Below the pieces are notes generated by a model that worked only from the letters and a program-made list of their open reading frames with translations, had not been told where the DNA came from and did no database searches. A stretch of 64,000 bases of DNA from positions 62,001 through 126,000 of the forward strand of contig CANMWK010000013.1 in the NCBI GenBank assembly GCA_947501615.1, given 5' to 3'. The stretch comes from an uncultured Tenacibaculum sp. (lineage in GTDB: Bacteria > Bacteroidota > Bacteroidia > Flavobacteriales > Flavobacteriaceae). The translations under genes were made by a program, and so were the position numbers. This document shows, piece by piece, positions 51,209 through 60,865 of this stretch (positions are counted from its first letter, which is position 1; the number at the start of each line of letters is the position of its first letter).

Positions 51209-54200
51209 CTATTTTTTAATAAGCTTTATTCTAGAAATTATTTGATTATTTACATCTGTAACTTTTAAGATATAAATTCCAGAAGGTAAGTTGCTAACAT
51301 CAACTCGTCCTCTTTTTTGTTCATCTAGAGAAAAATTAACAGACTGACTAATTGTGAATCCTGATAGTGTATGTATAGAAGCTTTCAGGTTCATGTTATC
51401 TATTACTTTAAACTGATCATTTTCTTTTAAAGTAACTGTTGCAATGTCTATAACTGGGTTTGGTGAAATTTGACCAATTACATTCTTGTCAGCTGTAGCA
51501 TTATCGTTTATTACATTAAATGCAACTGATACAGTTGTACCCGGTTTACCTTTACCAAATAGTTTTTTATATGGAGTTGCAGTTACTGTATTTCTTCCTA
51601 AGCTGAACTTGATAGGGAAGAAGTTTCCTCCAAAATCTCCACCAATACTGTACGGAGCAAAGTTTTCTACTTTAAATCGATTACGATTATTTAAACCGAA
51701 CACCACACTTCTTGTATCATTACCTTCAGTATTAGCTAATATTGAGAAATTATTAGAATTAAAATCTGCGATATTAATAGTATCCCCTTCATTTAATTGA
51801 CCTATTTCTTCGTTAGTAATAGCATTAATTAAAGTTAAACTTGTTACTACAGGAGCATCACTATCTATCACTTCAAAGTTAATCGTAACAGGACTTCCAT
51901 TATCGCCTTTTCCATTATCATTTCTGAAAGGAGTGGCAGTAATCGTATTGGTTCCTATTGAAAATGGAGTTCCGAAATAATTAGTTCTTCTGAAAGTAAT
52001 ATCTCCATTTAATGAATATGGAACACTGTTTTCGGTATTGAAATTGGTACGATCATTGAAATCGAAAATCACACTTTCTACACGTGATCCTGTCGTGTTT
52101 GCAACTACAGAAAAATTGTTTCGTCTAAAATCAGCTAAATCAATAGTGTCGCCTTCATTTAAAGCTCCAATAATGGCGTTTTTTGTGGCGTCAATTAGAA
52201 GGAAATCTGTAACCGTTGGTGGATTAGAATCAATTACTTCAAAAGTTATTGTATTCGAGATACCAGTTTCACCTTGACCATTTCTTTCTTCAAAAGGAGT
52301 GGCTGTGATAGTGTTACTTCCAAGTGGTAAAGTAACTCCTCTAAAGATGTTACCATTAAAATCACCTTTAAGAGAGAATGGAGCTCTGTTTTCGGTGTTA
52401 AAACCTGTTTCTTCATTAAAGTCAAAAACTACACTGGTAATATCTAAAGTTCCTGTATTGGCTATAATGCTAAAGTTATTTAATCCGTTATAATCATTTA
52501 AATCAATTATATCTCCATCGTTAATAATGCCTATTTCAGTATTTGTTGTAGTATCAACAAGAGTAAAACTAACTATTTCTATAGTTTCTAATACGTTTAA
52601 TGTCACAGGAACGGTAACTTCTGAAGTAGCAGGATCATTACTACTTATTAAAATATCAGCATTATAAGTTGTGTCAGCTTCAAGTCCAGCTGCAGAGAAT
52701 TCAAGAGGAACTTCTGCTGTACTTCCTGGAGCTACACTTCCCATAATTGGAGGGGTATAAGTAATAGCTAATTCATTTGTTAAGAATTCGGTATTAAAAA
52801 TTACTTGTAATCCGTTTTCACCATTCGGGCCTTCCAAACCAACCGTAGCACTTGTACTAATTTCAGAATTAACATTCTTATACTGCATTTTTATAGATCC
52901 ATCTTTAAATAAAATAATCTGGAAAGTAACAGGTGTTTTAACTGGATTAGAGCCAAAACCAGGTACTTCTTCGTATTGTACAATGAAATAGTCTTCAAAA
53001 GCTTGATAGAAAACTCCCTCACCATCTTGAGGTTCTAAATCATCCCACAAACCAGCAATTAAGTTGTTCGGATTTCCAGTTGAAGGAATTTGTTGATTTA
53101 AGAATGCACCGAAAGAAGCAGTAATAGGAGCGAATGTTAAAAATCCGTTAGCAGCAATAGTAATACTTTCCTGATCTTCTCCAAAAAAATTGAAAGTAAA
53201 TGGTAAGGTAATGGTTTCATTACCATCAGCACCAACACTAGCTAGTGTACCTGTTTCACTAATGTCAATAAAATCATAAGCAGGGCCACCACTGTTGTTA
53301 TCAGTCCAAATGTAACCGAATGTGCCAGGACCACCACTTGCATTTAAGAATTTAGGTCCGATTCTATTATCAGTTTGTTCTTTAGTAATGATCTGTTGTT
53401 CAAATTCAATTGGAGTATAGTTTGGTTTCCTGACATTATTAGTAAGATTCGTAGTAAAAGGAGTTTTAACTAATGAATAGTTTAATATACTTCCACCAGT
53501 ATTTTCTATTGTTACGATTTCTGTAGTAGTCTTTTCTCTTTTTAAGGTTATATTTAATGAATCAGGAATAACATTAATTACAGGAGGATCTATACCTACA
53601 CCTATTAAAGGAATACTAACAGATTCATTTCCAAAAGCATCATTACTTGTAATTACGAGTATATCGTCAATACTACCAACAACAGTTGGGGCGAAGTTTA
53701 CAGTAACTATTTTACTACCACCAGGAAGAATCGGAAGAGAGGAAGTTGTTTCTATTGTAAAATCGGAATTTTGATTATTAAAATTTACATCAAGTGCTTT
53801 GGTTCCTGTGTTTGAAATAACAAAATCGGTACTACTTTGTAAACCAATGAAAATAGGTTCGAAGGCAATTGAGTCTCTAGATACTTGAATCTCTGGAAAC
53901 CCTTTTACTGTTAATTCGATAAGAGAAGTGCTTGTAGAAATATCAGGAGAATTACTAGATACAGTTAATTCATCAAAATAAACACTATCATTTAAATTAG
54001 TTGCATCTAAAGTTACTGTTAAATCTCTTGACCCACCAGCAGGTACAACTCCGGATATTGGTGAAATATTAGAAATAAAAGGAGTTAAAGCAACATCTGG
54101 TTTTATAAATCGAAGTGCTAATCCATTTTTAATATAATCTGAGTTAAACACTACTTGTGCACCATCTGAAGCATCAGCATTTTCGATACCAACTGTGGTA

Positions 54201-57200
54201 GAGTTTAAGAAAGAAGCTGTTTCTACATCTTCGTAGAAAACATCAATATTTCCATCAGCATGTAAAACGATTTGGAAAGTAACCGTTTCATTTTCTGAAC
54301 CTAAAAAAACTGAAGCGTTTGTCCATTGTACAATGAATGTGTTATCTATAGTTTGATAATGAACAGCGCCATTAAAGTTTTGAGGCTCTAAATCATCCCA
54401 TAAACCAGCAATCATGTTATTTACACCATTATCTACAGGAATTTGACTATTAACAAATGTAAGTGAAGGAGATTCATCAAAAGAGATAAAACCATTTGCG
54501 TTTACAGTTGCGTTGGTATAAGTGTTTCCGTAGAATTCAAAAGGAAATAGTAATGGAATTCCTAAACTTCCGTCTCCACCAAGATCAGTAGTAATTTCTG
54601 TTCCAGTTCCTGAAATATCAATAAAATTATAAATAGGGCCGCCACTTTCGTCACTATCAATCCATGTATAACCAAAACCATTATCGGTTCCAATACTTGA
54701 AATTACAGGAGATCCTACTCTGGTATCTTTGGTTCCTTTTTGAGTACTGAAATTACTAAAGTTTAAAATTTTAGTATCGTTTAGTTTTACATTAGGTTTC
54801 GCTAGTGCAGCAGCTACGGCAAGATCGGGGAAAGAGAAGAACAAAGGAGCTTTTCCTTCGTTTTTAAGTGATAATTGTGTATCTACTGTTTGTCCAGCAT
54901 CTACAGTTTCTGAAATATTTGCAGGGTCTAAAACAGCAATTGGAGGTGCTACACCAACTCCATTAACAATAACTTGTAAAGAACTAGCATTGGAAGCGTC
55001 ACTATCTATTGTTATTATTCCGTTACTATTTCCAGTGATATTAGGAGTGAATTTTACAGTAATATCTATGCTTTCTCCAGCAGCGATAACTGTATTAATA
55101 GGGGTTACAGAAAAAGCAACATTATCAGATGAGATAGAAGAAACATTTATTTGAGAAAGCCCAGAATTACTAAGTGTTATTGTTCTTTCAGAATTATTTC
55201 CAATAAAAACGTTATTAAATAAAATAAACTCTTCTGATAATTCAATAAAAGATGTTTGTCCAGATACATCTAAACTTGTTGTTACAGTAGTAGTAGGAGT
55301 AACAGGATCGTTGCTAGAAACTAAAATATCGGAAGTATAATTTCCGTTAGCTAAATTTTCTGCATCAAAAGTAACTGTAACCTCAATAGATTCTCCTGGA
55401 GCAAGACTTCCTTCTGAAGGTTGTAATGTGATATAATCTGTGGTTTGTGTATTTAAGGCTCTTGTTAAGAATACAAAATCTGTTGAATTATAACTTGCTC
55501 CACCATCATCACTAATAAAATAAGTATTCGGTCTTACAGGAGCTCCATCATCTATACCTTGAGGGAAGTTAATGTCTGAGGCATATTTATGAACTACCCA
55601 AAAAGAATCACCATTTGAAAAGCTAAATGATTCATTAAGAGTTTCAGTAGCAAAAATACCATCTGTGCTTGTTGTTGTAATGGTTTGTGTTAGTAATAAG
55701 GTTCCATCAGCAGGAGTAGCACCACCTTCATAAATTTCAAGGATTATAGGTGCTGTTGAAGCTTCTGTTTGATAAGCATTTCGAATTGCAGTAAGCGTAA
55801 AATTTCGATCAACATCAAATTTAACCGCAACTGTTGAAGCCGTACCATTATTGAATCCTACGAAATCATCCGGGAAAACTTTTCCTGTATCATAAGCAAT
55901 AGAATCAACAACATTTTCATCATTTTTAAAGGTATTGTTTTTTATCTTTTTTATAGCAATACCATTTTTAGAGGCAACTTTTAGTTTATTATCGATAGTA
56001 TTTTCAACACCATATCTCGATAAATCTAAAGACAAACCTCTAGTATTCTCTATAGTAGGAGGAGTAAATGTTGTTGCTCCGATAGCAGTTGTAAAATCTA
56101 AATTTGCTTGCCCTGAATTCGTTATGGTAAGTACTTCGGTTTTTGTAGCAGGATTATCTGTTTGCACATTAATTTCGGCAGATAAATTATTTGGATTTAC
56201 AGCGATAGTTGGAGGAGCTAATACAGTTAATGTAACAGGAATATCAATAGTTGCATTTCTTGGATCGTCACTAACGATATTAATTGAGGCACTATATTCA
56301 CCAATATCTAATCCACGAGTATCAAATTTAACTTTCAATGTAGCTTCTTCTCCTAAATCAATAGTACCAACAATAGGAGATACAGATAAGAAAAAAGCAT
56401 TTTCATCTCCATCTATGATTTCAATAGTATCAACATCCATTGTAGCGGTAGTGCTTTCCATTTCAGAAAGTAATACAATTTGCTCTATTTGATTTGTAGC
56501 TGCTCTTCCACTATAAACTAAGTTGTCATCAAAAAACACACTTAATGCAGCATCGTCTTTGTCGACTATAACACGAATATTAAAATATCCTCTCGGTGTT
56601 GTGGTGTTGATTCGTGTAAAATCTCCAATATCTTCATCAAAAATATCAATAGTATTATCAGGGTTAAAACGTACTCTAGTTGTAACTAATTCAGTAGTAT
56701 TCGATTGTGGAATAAATTCCCATGTTACACCACTACCTTCAATATTAATAGTTGCAGAAGCTACCATAAAAGGTTGATTGCCTGGGGTGATTGAGGGAGT
56801 AAAAGCCAATGCTCTTGTAGCATTACCTGCAGATTGTAGCTGTATTGCTTTTTCACCTGCAAAAGGGTTGGCATCGCTTACCGTCCAAGTATCAGGAGAT
56901 GTAGACCAACCAAATTGTCCATCAAGATCTCCAATAGTATAATCTTCAAAATCGGTAGCAAATAAATTAGTTACCATACGATTCAATGTATTACCTATTG
57001 CAAAAGCCTGAGATTTTTTAGGACTCAATTTATTTGAAATTCGACTAGATTCTTTTTGAAATCCATTAGCATCAATAAATTCATTAGTTTTTGTTATTCT
57101 ACTATTTACAGTGCTTTGTGGAGTATCGTTAACAGTAATAGTGTAGTTTAAAGGACCATCACCTGTATTTTGAATTCGTAAATCTCGAGTTACAATTTGT

Positions 57201-57790
57201 AATTGTTCAATAGTTTCAGAAAATGAATTCGGATTTAGTACAAGTATAGGAACTTCTGTACCATCAGTTACTCTTGTATTTACAGGAATCCTTACAATTT
57301 CAGGAAATTCATCAATAATAAAGACTAGGCTTTCTTCATAAAATCCCTTAGCTGCTCCAAATGAATTTAACTCTATAGTAAATGTGGTTTCTTCACCAGC
57401 AGCTAATGTAAAACTAGGAATACTGATAGTGTTAATTAATATTGAATTAGAACTTGAAGATACTCTTGCAAATACAGAGTCACTAGATGTATTTCTAACA
57501 GTGATTTCTTGTGTTAGAATTTCATTTGTTCCCAGTTCGTTACTAACTTGATTTGGAGTAAAAGCTATTGGAGGATCTACAGCTAAACTCCATCCAAAAT
57601 TAGTAAATAATTCATCGGAAATAATTTCAGATTTTTCAGCCATCACATATGAATGCTCGTCTTGTTGTAAGGTGTTTTGAGCTATGAGAAATTGAAAATT
57701 AAAAGAAATGAATAGGATGAATAATAGTGTCATCCGTTTCGGCATAGAGTGTAGTTTTCCTCTCATGCCCAACGAGTAGTTGTTAATCAT
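51209..57790 (-). CDS. giant T9SS-sorted surface protein (2193 aa)
   Basis: The protein has a signal peptide (MPKRMTLLFILFISFNFQ ... AQ, preceded by 15 residues that may be spurious; M16 at 57745 is an alternative start). It has repeated Hydin/choice-of-anchor-D beta modules (GNYTSDILVSSNDPVTPTT pattern, several copies across about 60-1750). Two similar nidogen-like segments carry GLWDDLEPQ (about 1150-1300 and 1480-1620). Three ~115-aa repeats follow near the end (TLINAITNEEIGQLNEGDTI pattern), then a T9SS type A sorting domain (about 2115-2193, ISPNPVIDIATV ... PSGIYILKV). It should be exported by the type IX system. It lies between a sensor kinase gene and its presumed regulator. Confidence 0.85.
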   Translation of the reverse strand: MINNYSLGMRGKLHSMPKRMTLLFILFISFNFQFLIAQNTLQQDEHSYVMAEKSEIISDELFTNFGWSLAVDPPIAFTPNQVSNELGTNEILTQEITVRNTSSDSVFARVSSSSNSILINTISIPSFTLAAGEETTFTIELNSFGAAKGFYEESLVFIIDEFPEIVRIPVNTRVTDGTEVPILVLNPNSFSETIEQLQIVTRDLRIQNTGDGPLNYTITVNDTPQSTVNSRITKTNEFIDANGFQKESSRISNKLSPKKSQAFAIGNTLNRMVTNLFATDFEDYTIGDLDGQFGWSTSPDTWTVSDANPFAGEKAIQLQSAGNATRALAFTPSITPGNQPFMVASATINIEGSGVTWEFIPQSNTTELVTTRVRFNPDNTIDIFDEDIGDFTRINTTTPRGYFNIRVIVDKDDAALSVFFDDNLVYSGRAATNQIEQIVLLSEMESTTATMDVDTIEIIDGDENAFFLSVSPIVGTIDLGEEATLKVKFDTRGLDIGEYSASINIVSDDPRNATIDIPVTLTVLAPPTIAVNPNNLSAEINVQTDNPATKTEVLTITNSGQANLDFTTAIGATTFTPPTIENTRGLSLDLSRYGVENTIDNKLKVASKNGIAIKKIKNNTFKNDENVVDSIAYDTGKVFPDDFVGFNNGTASTVAVKFDVDRNFTLTAIRNAYQTEASTAPIILEIYEGGATPADGTLLLTQTITTTSTDGIFATETLNESFSFSNGDSFWVVHKYASDINFPQGIDDGAPVRPNTYFISDDGGASYNSTDFVFLTRALNTQTTDYITLQPSEGSLAPGESIEVTVTFDAENLANGNYTSDILVSSNDPVTPTTTVTTSLDVSGQTSFIELSEEFILFNNVFIGNNSERTITLSNSGLSQINVSSISSDNVAFSVTPINTVIAAGESIDITVKFTPNITGNSNGIITIDSDASNASSLQVIVNGVGVAPPIAVLDPANISETVDAGQTVDTQLSLKNEGKAPLFFSFPDLAVAAALAKPNVKLNDTKILNFSNFSTQKGTKDTRVGSPVISSIGTDNGFGYTWIDSDESGGPIYNFIDISGTGTEITTDLGGDGSLGIPLLFPFEFYGNTYTNATVNANGFISFDESPSLTFVNSQIPVDNGVNNMIAGLWDDLEPQNFNGAVHYQTIDNTFIVQWTNASVFLGSENETVTFQIVLHADGNIDVFYEDVETASFLNSTTVGIENADASDGAQVVFNSDYIKNGLALRFIKPDVALTPFISNISPISGVVPAGGSRDLTVTLDATNLNDSVYFDELTVSSNSPDISTSTSLIELTVKGFPEIQVSRDSIAFEPIFIGLQSSTDFVISNTGTKALDVNFNNQNSDFTIETTSSLPILPGGSKIVTVNFAPTVVGSIDDILVITSNDAFGNESVSIPLIGVGIDPPVINVIPDSLNITLKREKTTTEIVTIENTGGSILNYSLVKTPFTTNLTNNVRKPNYTPIEFEQQIITKEQTDNRIGPKFLNASGGPGTFGYIWTDNNSGGPAYDFIDISETGTLASVGADGNETITLPFTFNFFGEDQESITIAANGFLTFAPITASFGAFLNQQIPSTGNPNNLIAGLWDDLEPQDGEGVFYQAFEDYFIVQYEEVPGFGSNPVKTPVTFQIILFKDGSIKMQYKNVNSEISTSATVGLEGPNGENGLQVIFNTEFLTNELAITYTPPIMGSVAPGSTAEVPLEFSAAGLEADTTYNADILISSNDPATSEVTVPVTLNVLETIEIVSFTLVDTTTNTEIGIINDGDIIDLNDYNGLNNFSIIANTGTLDITSVVFDFNEETGFNTENRAPFSLKGDFNGNIFRGVTLPLGSNTITATPFEERNGQGETGISNTITFEVIDSNPPTVTDFLLIDATKNAIIGALNEGDTIDLADFRRNNFSVVANTTGSRVESVIFDFNDRTNFNTENSVPYSLNGDITFRRTNYFGTPFSIGTNTITATPFRNDNGKGDNGSPVTINFEVIDSDAPVVTSLTLINAITNEEIGQLNEGDTINIADFNSNNFSILANTEGNDTRSVVFGLNNRNRFKVENFAPYSIGGDFGGNFFPIKFSLGRNTVTATPYKKLFGKGKPGTTVSVAFNVINDNATADKNVIGQISPNPVIDIATVTLKENDQFKVIDNMNLKASIHTLSGFTISQSVNFSLDEQKRGRVDVSNLPSGIYILKVTDVNNQIISRIKLIKK

Positions 57791-58025
57791 GATTTTTGAT
57801 TTTAATAGGTTAATTAATCTTGAAGATAAGAAAAAAAATGTTCTTAAACATGATTAATTTTTTGATAAACAATGTTTTATTAGTGTTATTTGGGAAATGA
57901 ATTTTATCGAACTTAAATAACTATGTTTTTTGGATTAAAAAACATAGGATAATAGACGAGTAATCTCAGTTATTTGTAATTTGACAAGATTGAAATCGTA
58001 AAATAATGAACTAAGAAAATAAGTT

Positions 58026-59834
58026 TTAGTTATTTGTAATAGGAATATTTAAGGTAACTCTAGTTCCTTTTCCTTCTTCAGAATTTAAAAATAATCGTCC
58101 GTTTATATATTTAATACGTTCTTTCATGAAGGTTAATCCCATTCCACCATCTTTACTAAGTGGTTTTTCAGCATCAAATCCTTTTCCGTTATCGTCAATA
58201 ACAATACTAAGAATGCTTTCACTGTGGGATATAGATAATAAAATATGAGAAGAATTAGCGTATTTAATTGCATTGTTAATCGCTTCTTGTGTAATCCTAT
58301 AAATATTGATTTCAGTAAGTGTATCTAATCGTTGATCGAAATTAGTTTTATTGAAAAAGATGATGTTTTTTTCGGTCAATCGACTTAATTCTTTTGAGAG
58401 TTTGGTTAGTGCAGGAACCAATCCATGATCAGAAAGTTCCGAAGGCATTAAATTAAATGTAGCAGTTCGAACACCTTTTATAATATTACTGGTTTGTTCT
58501 TTTAGTTGACTGATTTTTTCTTTAGTTCTTTCTACATTATCAGGATTCACACTTTCTAAATTGAATTTTAGTCCAGTTAACATTTGTCCGATGCCGTCAT
58601 GAACATCTTTTGCAATTCTACTTTGTTCTTTTTCTTGATTTTCAATGATTTTCTTTGAAATTATTTTTTGTTGATTCATTTTTTCTTCGAATCCAACTTG
58701 TTTCAAATAATCAATCTCTAATTGAGCAGTTTTTTTCTCAGTAATATTTGATGCTATAATTAATAATTCAGACTTTTCATTTGTAGGGTTATAAGGAATT
58801 ATAGCCATTTCTAACCAAATTGCATCTTTATCATTTGTTCTGGCTTTAACTTCTCCTTGCCATCCAGTTTTTTTGTTTTTTAAGATGAGCTGTTCTATGG
58901 TAGCACGTTCTTGGGGAATAGGAGAGAGCATGTCCCAAAAAAAATCTTTTTTGAATTTTGAATGTTTAAAAAGACGTGAAAATCGATTTCCCATGTGGAT
59001 GATGAACCCATTTGGTAAAATACGAGCAGAAAGTAAAGTTTCATCCATAGCTCTACTTAAAGCTTTTAATTCTTTAACAGATTTTTCTTTCGCTAAACTA
59101 AGTTCATCGGCATCAAAAGCCATTTTTTTAGCGAGTTTTTCAGCAGTTAATAATTCTGCTAATGTATTTCGGATAGATTTTGCTGTGGGCCAGAAAATGA
59201 ATAAAAATTCTGCTAAAAGTATGATTAAAGTAATGACCATCAATAATAACTCTAACCTTCGTAGCCAATTGATTTTTGCATTAGCTTCAACATCATATTG
59301 ATTTACAATTTCATCCATTTTGGTTAAAAATGGACTTTCATTGGTTTTTACAATATTGATGTATGAATCGTAAGATTTTTCAGTTGAAGTATAAGCTTCT
59401 TCGACATGATTAATTATAGAGTTTGTAGCACTATTTATGACATCAAAAATCGGATTAATTTCAGTGAACTGCTTACTAACTATAGCGCTGTTATTACCTG
59501 GTAATCCTAAAGAATCATTTCCTTTTTGTAAAGCAACATGTGAAGATTTCCAAAGTGAAAGCGTCTTTTTTAACTGTGCTGTGATTTCTTGTTTTTTAGA
59601 CGCGTCTTTTTCTGAAAATAATAAAAGTGTTTCTTTAGTAAGTTTTTGACTAAGCATACGTTGTCTACCAGCAATATTAATTACTCTAGAATCACTTTGT
59701 TGATTTTTTAAATGTTTACGAATTAAAAACTGACTTACAATTACCGATATTGCTATTGTACTTAGTGCAATAACATATAAACGACTTAATTTTTCAAAGG
59801 TTCTTTGATCTAATGAATTGGTATGCTTTGGCAT
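58026..59834 (-). CDS. nitrate-sensor-like histidine kinase
   Basis: This 602-aa membrane kinase has a helix at about 20-36, a periplasmic PilJ/NarX-type four-helix sensor (about 40-190), a second helix (about 194-216), a PAS domain (about 265-370) and a HisKA_3 dimerisation helix with H412 in KDVHDGIGQML. The HATPase follows (about 480-600; VIDDNGKGFD, GMGLTFMKERI). The sensor carries INIAGRQRMLSQKL (52-65), matching the NarX P-box INxAGxxRMxSxxL that binds nitrate. It is the last gene of the nirB-nirD-DUF4202 unit (22-nt gap), which supports a role in nitrate/nitrite control. Confidence 0.85.
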   Translation of the reverse strand: MPKHTNSLDQRTFEKLSRLYVIALSTIAISVIVSQFLIRKHLKNQQSDSRVINIAGRQRMLSQKLTKETLLLFSEKDASKKQEITAQLKKTLSLWKSSHVALQKGNDSLGLPGNNSAIVSKQFTEINPIFDVINSATNSIINHVEEAYTSTEKSYDSYINIVKTNESPFLTKMDEIVNQYDVEANAKINWLRRLELLLMVITLIILLAEFLFIFWPTAKSIRNTLAELLTAEKLAKKMAFDADELSLAKEKSVKELKALSRAMDETLLSARILPNGFIIHMGNRFSRLFKHSKFKKDFFWDMLSPIPQERATIEQLILKNKKTGWQGEVKARTNDKDAIWLEMAIIPYNPTNEKSELLIIASNITEKKTAQLEIDYLKQVGFEEKMNQQKIISKKIIENQEKEQSRIAKDVHDGIGQMLTGLKFNLESVNPDNVERTKEKISQLKEQTSNIIKGVRTATFNLMPSELSDHGLVPALTKLSKELSRLTEKNIIFFNKTNFDQRLDTLTEINIYRITQEAINNAIKYANSSHILLSISHSESILSIVIDDNGKGFDAEKPLSKDGGMGLTFMKERIKYINGRLFLNSEEGKGTRVTLNIPITNN

Positions 59835-59856
59835 ATTTATAATTAACTAATATATT

Positions 59857-60441
59857 TTAGTTAAGTGCTTTTTGAACTAGAGCTAAACTTTTATCTGAGA
59901 ATTTAATTTTTAAAGCTTCTTCTTTCCCTTTTTCAGACATTTTTACTAATGTCTTTTTTAGAATGTCGATTACTTTTTCATCATTATGTTTTGCAGCAAA
60001 TTCTTCAAAATAAAAATCTAGAAATACTAAACATATAACATCTTCTAATGTTTGCGCTTCTTCATTTTTTTTGAGTTGCTTTTTTAAGATAAGAAAACGG
60101 ACTCTTTTTATAAAGTCGTCATTATAACCAACTTCAGCAAGTAATTCTGCAGTAATAGTAGCATGCGATCTTTTTAATTCTTCTCGCCATTTTAAATATC
60201 CTATTCGATCCATTGGATATTCACTACGAGGAATTTTCCAACGACAAATATGTTGCGCTCTTGCAGCTATTTGCAACGCTCTAGATGCATTAGGATTAAA
60301 TTGCAGTAACTTCCTACTCATGCGTTGTGAATACAATAATTCCTTAGGGAAGTTCATGTTATTTACAGTGTAATGATTTGGGTCTTCAGCATTTTTCTTG
60401 TCAATTAAAGCTAAAGCAGTTTCAAAGCGAGTTGGTTTCAT
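59857..60441 (-). CDS. DUF4202 protein of the nir operon
   Basis: This 194-aa cytoplasmic helical protein matches DUF4202: ARAQHICRWKIPRSEYPMDR (about 57-76), YLKWREELKRSHA and QTLEDVICLVFLDFYFEEFA (about 130-149). The conserved His in RAQHICRW and the E-D...D of LEDVICLVFLD resemble an HD-type metal site. The family often occurs near nitrite-reductase genes, from memory. It starts 10 nt after the nirD stop and is followed by the kinase gene. Function is unknown; a maturation or regulatory role for nitrite reductase is inference. Confidence 0.75.
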   Translation of the reverse strand: MKPTRFETALALIDKKNAEDPNHYTVNNMNFPKELLYSQRMSRKLLQFNPNASRALQIAARAQHICRWKIPRSEYPMDRIGYLKWREELKRSHATITAELLAEVGYNDDFIKRVRFLILKKQLKKNEEAQTLEDVICLVFLDFYFEEFAAKHNDEKVIDILKKTLVKMSEKGKEEALKIKFSDKSLALVQKALN

Positions 60442-60451
60442 GAATAGTTAA

Positions 60452-60865
60452 TTAGTCTGAAAAACCAATATACACATTTTCTTCTTCTATTTTTACAGGA
60501 TAAGTAGCTATGGCATCTAAATCGCCATTTAAATTTTCGCCGTTTTCTAAAGAAAATGTCTTTTTGTGTAGTGGACAAGCAACTTTAGGAGTTCCTTTAT
60601 CGTCACCAATCATTCCTCTTGATAAAACCATTTCCATTTTATGTGGACAAACATTTTGACAAGCATACCATTTATTTAATCGTGTAAAATTAAAAACAGC
60701 AATTTGTTTGTCTTTGTACTTTACACAAGCACCTCCATCTGTAGGGAAATCATGTATTGATGCAGCTTTAAACCAAACGGTTACGTTTTCTAATTGTGTA
60801 GTAGTATACTTATCCAAAATTTCTTCCATATTCTTTGTTGCATTTTGTGTACTTATTAACTCCAT
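60452..60865 (-). CDS. nirD: nitrite reductase small subunit NirD
   Basis: This 137-aa Rieske-type protein has the [2Fe-2S] ligands C73 and H75 (NVCPHK) and C97 and H100 (ACPLHKK). It helps pass electrons in the NADH-dependent assimilatory nitrite reductase. The start codon lies inside the last codons of nirB (10-nt overlap), so translation is coupled. It is followed by a DUF4202 gene 10 nt on. Confidence 0.92.
   Translation of the reverse strand: MELISTQNATKNMEEILDKYTTTQLENVTVWFKAASIHDFPTDGGACVKYKDKQIAVFNFTRLNKWYACQNVCPHKMEMVLSRGMIGDDKGTPKVACPLHKKTFSLENGENLNGDLDAIATYPVKIEEENVYIGFSD

Noticed and set aside
55935..56492. 185-aa plus-strand ORF inside the giant surface gene
   Set aside because: It is antisense to a continuous T9SS coding frame, low-complexity Ser/Val-rich, and has no domain. 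The same holds for other antisense ORFs in that gene.
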